Positions 6,168 through 8,113 of a stretch of 8,113 bases of DNA are shown piece after piece; the first letter of the stretch is position 1; every line of letters starts with the position of its first letter. Position numbers and translations under genes: made by a program. Below the pieces are notes generated by a model, which saw only the letters and a program-made list of their open reading frames with translations, was not told where the DNA came from and searched no databases. Source of the DNA: an uncultured Clostridium sp. GTDB taxonomy: Bacteria; Bacillota; Clostridia; TANB77; CAG-508. The stretch is from NCBI GenBank assembly GCA_945937855.1, contig CAMEUC010000049.1, positions 1 through 8,113 of the forward strand. The letters are read 5' to 3'.

Positions 6168-7304
6168 TTAATCACCCAAATTAATTTCTAGGTTTCTTGC
6201 AACTTTTATTAAATCGTCATCCATTTGTACTCTTTTGATAGATGTACTCTCTGTTCCCCCAGATTTTGCACCTATTTCTTTGTTATCTCCAATAACATCT
6301 TCTAATGATATACAGTCTAATTTTCCATTTTTCAATGTTACTAGTGTATTGAATTTTCCTTCTAATGCTAATTCCATTGCTTTATATCCATATTTTGTTG
6401 AAAGTACTCTATCATATGATGTTGGTGTTCCTCCTCTTTGAACATATCCAAGCACTGTACATCTAGAAACCATACCTGTTTTTTCTTCTATTTCTTCAGC
6501 AACTTTTTCTCCTATTCCTCCAAGTCTTACATTGTCTAAGCCTTTTCCATCATCCATCATTCTTTTTACAACTATATCTCCGTCTTTAGGTTTAGCTCCT
6601 TCTGATACTACAACTATACTGAATTTCTTTCCAGCTGCTTTTCTTTTATTTATTTTTTCTACAACTTTATCTATATCATAAGGTATTTCTGGAATTAAGG
6701 CTACATCTGCTCCTCCTGCTATTGCAGATTCTAAGGCTATCCAGCCAGCATATCTTCCCATTACCTCTAGTACCATTACTCTATGGTGCGATTCTGCTGT
6801 TGAGTGTAATCTATCTAATGCTTCTGTTGCTACTGACACTGCTGTATTATAACCAAATGTAATTTCTGTATGCGCAACATCATTATCTATTGTTTTTGGA
6901 ACTCCTATTACATTTAACCCTTTTACTGAAAAGTCTCTTGCAGATTTTTGTGTTCCATCTCCTCCTAAAGTAAAGATACAATCAAATCCATCTCTTTTTA
7001 CATTATCAATTGCAACATTTGATAAATCTCTATATTCTACTTGTCCATTTTCTTCTACTTTATAATTAAACAAATTTGTACTATTTGAAGAGCCAATTAT
7101 TGTTCCTCCTCTGTGTAATAATCCAGATGCAGAACCTGATGATTCTAGTCTTATAAATTCGTTTTTAAGCATGCCTTTATAACCTTCTATAAATCCATAA
7201 CATTCAACATTATGAGCTTCTGCCGTTTTAACTATTGCACGAATTACTGCATTTAATCCTGGGCAGTCTCCTCCATTAGTTACAATTGCTACTTTTTTTA
7301 TCAT
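6168..7304 (-). CDS. pfkA: 6-phosphofructokinase, group III-like
   Basis: Phosphorylates fructose 6-phosphate to the 1,6-bisphosphate, the committed step of glycolysis. The 378 residues exceed the roughly 320 of E. coli-type PfkA and fit the longer mixed-substrate group III, as does the opening TNGGDCPGLNAVIR (9-22). Other motifs are GGDGT (114-118), PKTIDND (136-142, catalytic base D140), MGRYAGWIAL (182-191), PEIPY (205-209) and GGTPTSYDR (291-299). At the positions that set the phosphoryl donor it has Gly (G117, in GGDGT) and Lys (K137, in PKTIDND). PPi enzymes usually have Asp plus Lys and classic ATP enzymes Gly plus Gly. Gly at the first position favours ATP, but PPi use is not excluded. 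AAGGAGG lies 8 nt before the ATG and a strong promoter lies upstream. The palindromic element and argS follow. Confidence 0.93.
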   Translation of the reverse strand: MIKKVAIVTNGGDCPGLNAVIRAIVKTAEAHNVECYGFIEGYKGMLKNEFIRLESSGSASGLLHRGGTIIGSSNSTNLFNYKVEENGQVEYRDLSNVAIDNVKRDGFDCIFTLGGDGTQKSARDFSVKGLNVIGVPKTIDNDVAHTEITFGYNTAVSVATEALDRLHSTAESHHRVMVLEVMGRYAGWIALESAIAGGADVALIPEIPYDIDKVVEKINKRKAAGKKFSIVVVSEGAKPKDGDIVVKRMMDDGKGLDNVRLGGIGEKVAEEIEEKTGMVSRCTVLGYVQRGGTPTSYDRVLSTKYGYKAMELALEGKFNTLVTLKNGKLDCISLEDVIGDNKEIGAKSGGTESTSIKRVQMDDDLIKVARNLEINLGD

Positions 7305-7369
7305 ATTTTTCTCCTCCTTAGAAAAAGTCGAAGTTCATTTTTCACTATTTTTCTAAATTTCTACCATAT

Positions 7370-7397
7370 ATTATACCAATAAAAAAAATATTTACAA
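7370..7397 (-). promoter_or_regulatory. Promoter of pfkA
   Basis: A consensus -10 TATAAT (7375-7370) preceded by TGG forms an extended -10. A -35-like TTGTAA (7397-7392) lies 16 nt upstream, inside the terminator stem of the preceding gene. The transcript would start near 7363 and carry a leader of about 60 nt ending in AAGGAGG. Confidence 0.65.
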
Positions 7398-7418
7398 GTA
7401 ATTTTGTAAATATTTTTT
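7383..7418 (-). terminator. Intrinsic terminator of the MazF-like gene
   Basis: A perfect 15-bp stem (7404-7418 with 7383-7397) has a 6-nt loop. It begins 11 nt after the stop codon at 7430 and ends in a run of eight T on the minus strand. The stem is almost all A/T, so it is weaker than a GC-rich terminator. Being symmetric it also has a T-run in the plus direction, though no plus-strand gene reads into it. Confidence 0.75.
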
Positions 7419-7429
7419 ACTAAAAGTAT

Positions 7430-7921
7430 TTATTGTAATTTCTTATAAAAGCTTTCTTTATATTCTTCTATTTTGTTTAAATCAACTTTACCAATTTTGA
7501 AAGCAATTTGACTGTTTAATATTTTATAAACTACATCCGTTTTTACTATGCTATCTCTATTTAAACCATTTTCTTTATCTTTTCTTATTAATTTATTTGA
7601 ATTATATTTTAATTTATCCAAATTAGATGATATTAACATTCCAAAATTTTCTATTGGTACAGCAAGATTATTTTGATCTATAATAACAAATAAATGGTTT
7701 TCTCCTTGTTTTCCATTTAAATAATAATAATTTTCTACGAAAACAATATCTCCTATTTCATAATTATTATACTGTTCATCTTTTTCTTTTAAAATGTTTT
7801 CAATTTTTCCTTTATGCCATTCTTCTTCTACTGGACATTCTTTAAAAGCTTCACTTAAATCTTTTACTTTACCATATTTATATGCTATTTTTATAAACTC
7901 ACTTAAATTTTTATCTTCCAT
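7430..7921 (-). CDS. MazF/PemK-like protein with N-terminal extension
   Basis: A 163-residue soluble protein. Residues about 54-160 look like the PemK/MazF SH3-like fold. YEIGDIVFVE (54-63) matches the first strand, GENHLFVIID (73-82) corresponds to the usual G-x-R-P-x-V-V-I block but lacks the Arg-Pro, DSIVKTDVVYKI (123-134) matches the S-x-V-x-x-D strand, and FKIGKVDLNKIEEYKESF (141-158) matches the closing 'G-x-L' strand and helix. The first 50 or so residues are helical and charged (KDLSEAFKECPVEEEWHKGKIENI) and are absent from minimal MazF toxins. Whether it is an active endoribonuclease toxin is uncertain because of the Arg-Pro change. No antitoxin-sized frame was found on either side within the window. 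It is monocistronic, with its own promoter and terminator. A GGAG lies 10 nt and a GAGAG about 3 nt before the ATG. The family assignment is by pattern recognition only. Confidence 0.6.
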   Translation of the reverse strand: MEDKNLSEFIKIAYKYGKVKDLSEAFKECPVEEEWHKGKIENILKEKDEQYNNYEIGDIVFVENYYYLNGKQGENHLFVIIDQNNLAVPIENFGMLISSNLDKLKYNSNKLIRKDKENGLNRDSIVKTDVVYKILNSQIAFKIGKVDLNKIEEYKESFYKKLQ

Positions 7922-7955
7922 GTTCTCTCATCTCCAATTAAATTTTATATAAATA

Positions 7956-7984
7956 ATTATATATTATTATTGGCTATTTGGCAA
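7956..7984 (-). promoter_or_regulatory. Promoter of the MazF-like gene
   Basis: A -35 box TTGCCA (7984-7979, 5 of 6 to consensus) is followed by a 17-nt spacer and a perfect -10 TATAAT (7961-7956). Transcription would start near 7949, about 28 nt before the ATG. This is the best sigma-A promoter in the window. Confidence 0.75.
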
Positions 7985-8065
7985 CTATTTTTTTGATTTT
8001 TTAGAATTAATTATTTACATTTTATAATTTTTAGAAAATTTTCCTGCCTCTATTGTACTATAAAT

Positions 8066-8088
8066 ATCCCCCAGTATAACTGGGGGAT
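8066..8088. terminator. GC-rich hairpin, probable intrinsic terminator
   Basis: ATCCCCCAGT (8066-8075) and ACTGGGGGAT (8079-8088) form a perfect 10-bp stem with a 3-nt loop. Four T follow in the plus direction; in the minus direction the tail is ATTTATAG, which is less clean. No plus-strand gene precedes it here, so it most likely ends a minus-strand gene lying beyond the right edge, or works both ways. The 7985-8065 stretch between it and the promoter holds no gene. Confidence 0.55.
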
Positions 8089-8097
8089 TTTCATATC

Positions 8098-8110
8098 GGC
8101 CTATAAGGCC
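8098..8110. other. Short GGCCT/AGGCC hairpin at the window edge
   Basis: GGCCT (8098-8102) and AGGCC (8106-8110) can form a 5-bp stem with a 3-nt loop, 9 nt from the larger hairpin. The window ends 3 nt later, so its context cannot be judged. Confidence 0.3.
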
Positions 8111-8113
8111 TTG

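Overview
The window is very AT-rich, with strong AGGAGG-type ribosome binding sites, mostly A/T third codon positions and a gene set (YlbF family protein, single-domain polysaccharide deacetylase, group-III-like phosphofructokinase) that points to a low-GC Firmicute, most likely a Clostridia-type anaerobe. Seven of eight genes lie on the minus strand. There is no phage, transposase, CRISPR or tRNA/rRNA gene; most of the content is housekeeping.

Layout from left to right: a membrane-bound HExxH zinc metallopeptidase (52-744, minus) is divergent from a membrane-anchored polysaccharide deacetylase (869-1672, plus). The deacetylase is convergent with a YlbF-family gene (1745-2077, minus). A degenerate inverted repeat fills the ylbF leader (about 2106-2196). 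Upstream, all on minus, are a glycogen-synthase-like glycosyltransferase (2250-3530), upp (3605-4231), argS (4268-5978), a 158-nt nested palindromic element (5998-6155), a 6-phosphofructokinase (6168-7304), and a MazF/PemK-like protein (7430-7921) with its own promoter and terminator. argS and upp are 36 nt apart and are probably cotranscribed; the glycosyltransferase may be part of the same unit.

The standout signal is in argS. The reading frame is broken by exactly one extra base inside the conserved FQGETGPY motif, and both sides otherwise match the family. The zero-frame codon at the break (4631-4629) is CGG, an arginine codon. I found no other CGG codon among about 60 arginine codons in this window. 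An AAGGAG Shine-Dalgarno-like sequence lies 2 nt upstream of the preceding ACT codon, and a 7-bp hairpin starts 2 nt downstream of CGG. This resembles the prfB (RF2) +1 frameshift, in which shortage of the gene product slows decoding of a codon and favours the shift that makes more product. It suggests, as a hypothesis, an autoregulatory +1 frameshift in which arginyl-tRNA synthetase senses arginyl-tRNA. A sequencing or assembly indel, or a real mutation, remains the main alternative.

Other points of interest are the palindromic element in front of argS, the repeat upstream of ylbF, the MazF-like protein with no visible antitoxin gene, and a terminator whose stem overlaps the pfkA promoter.
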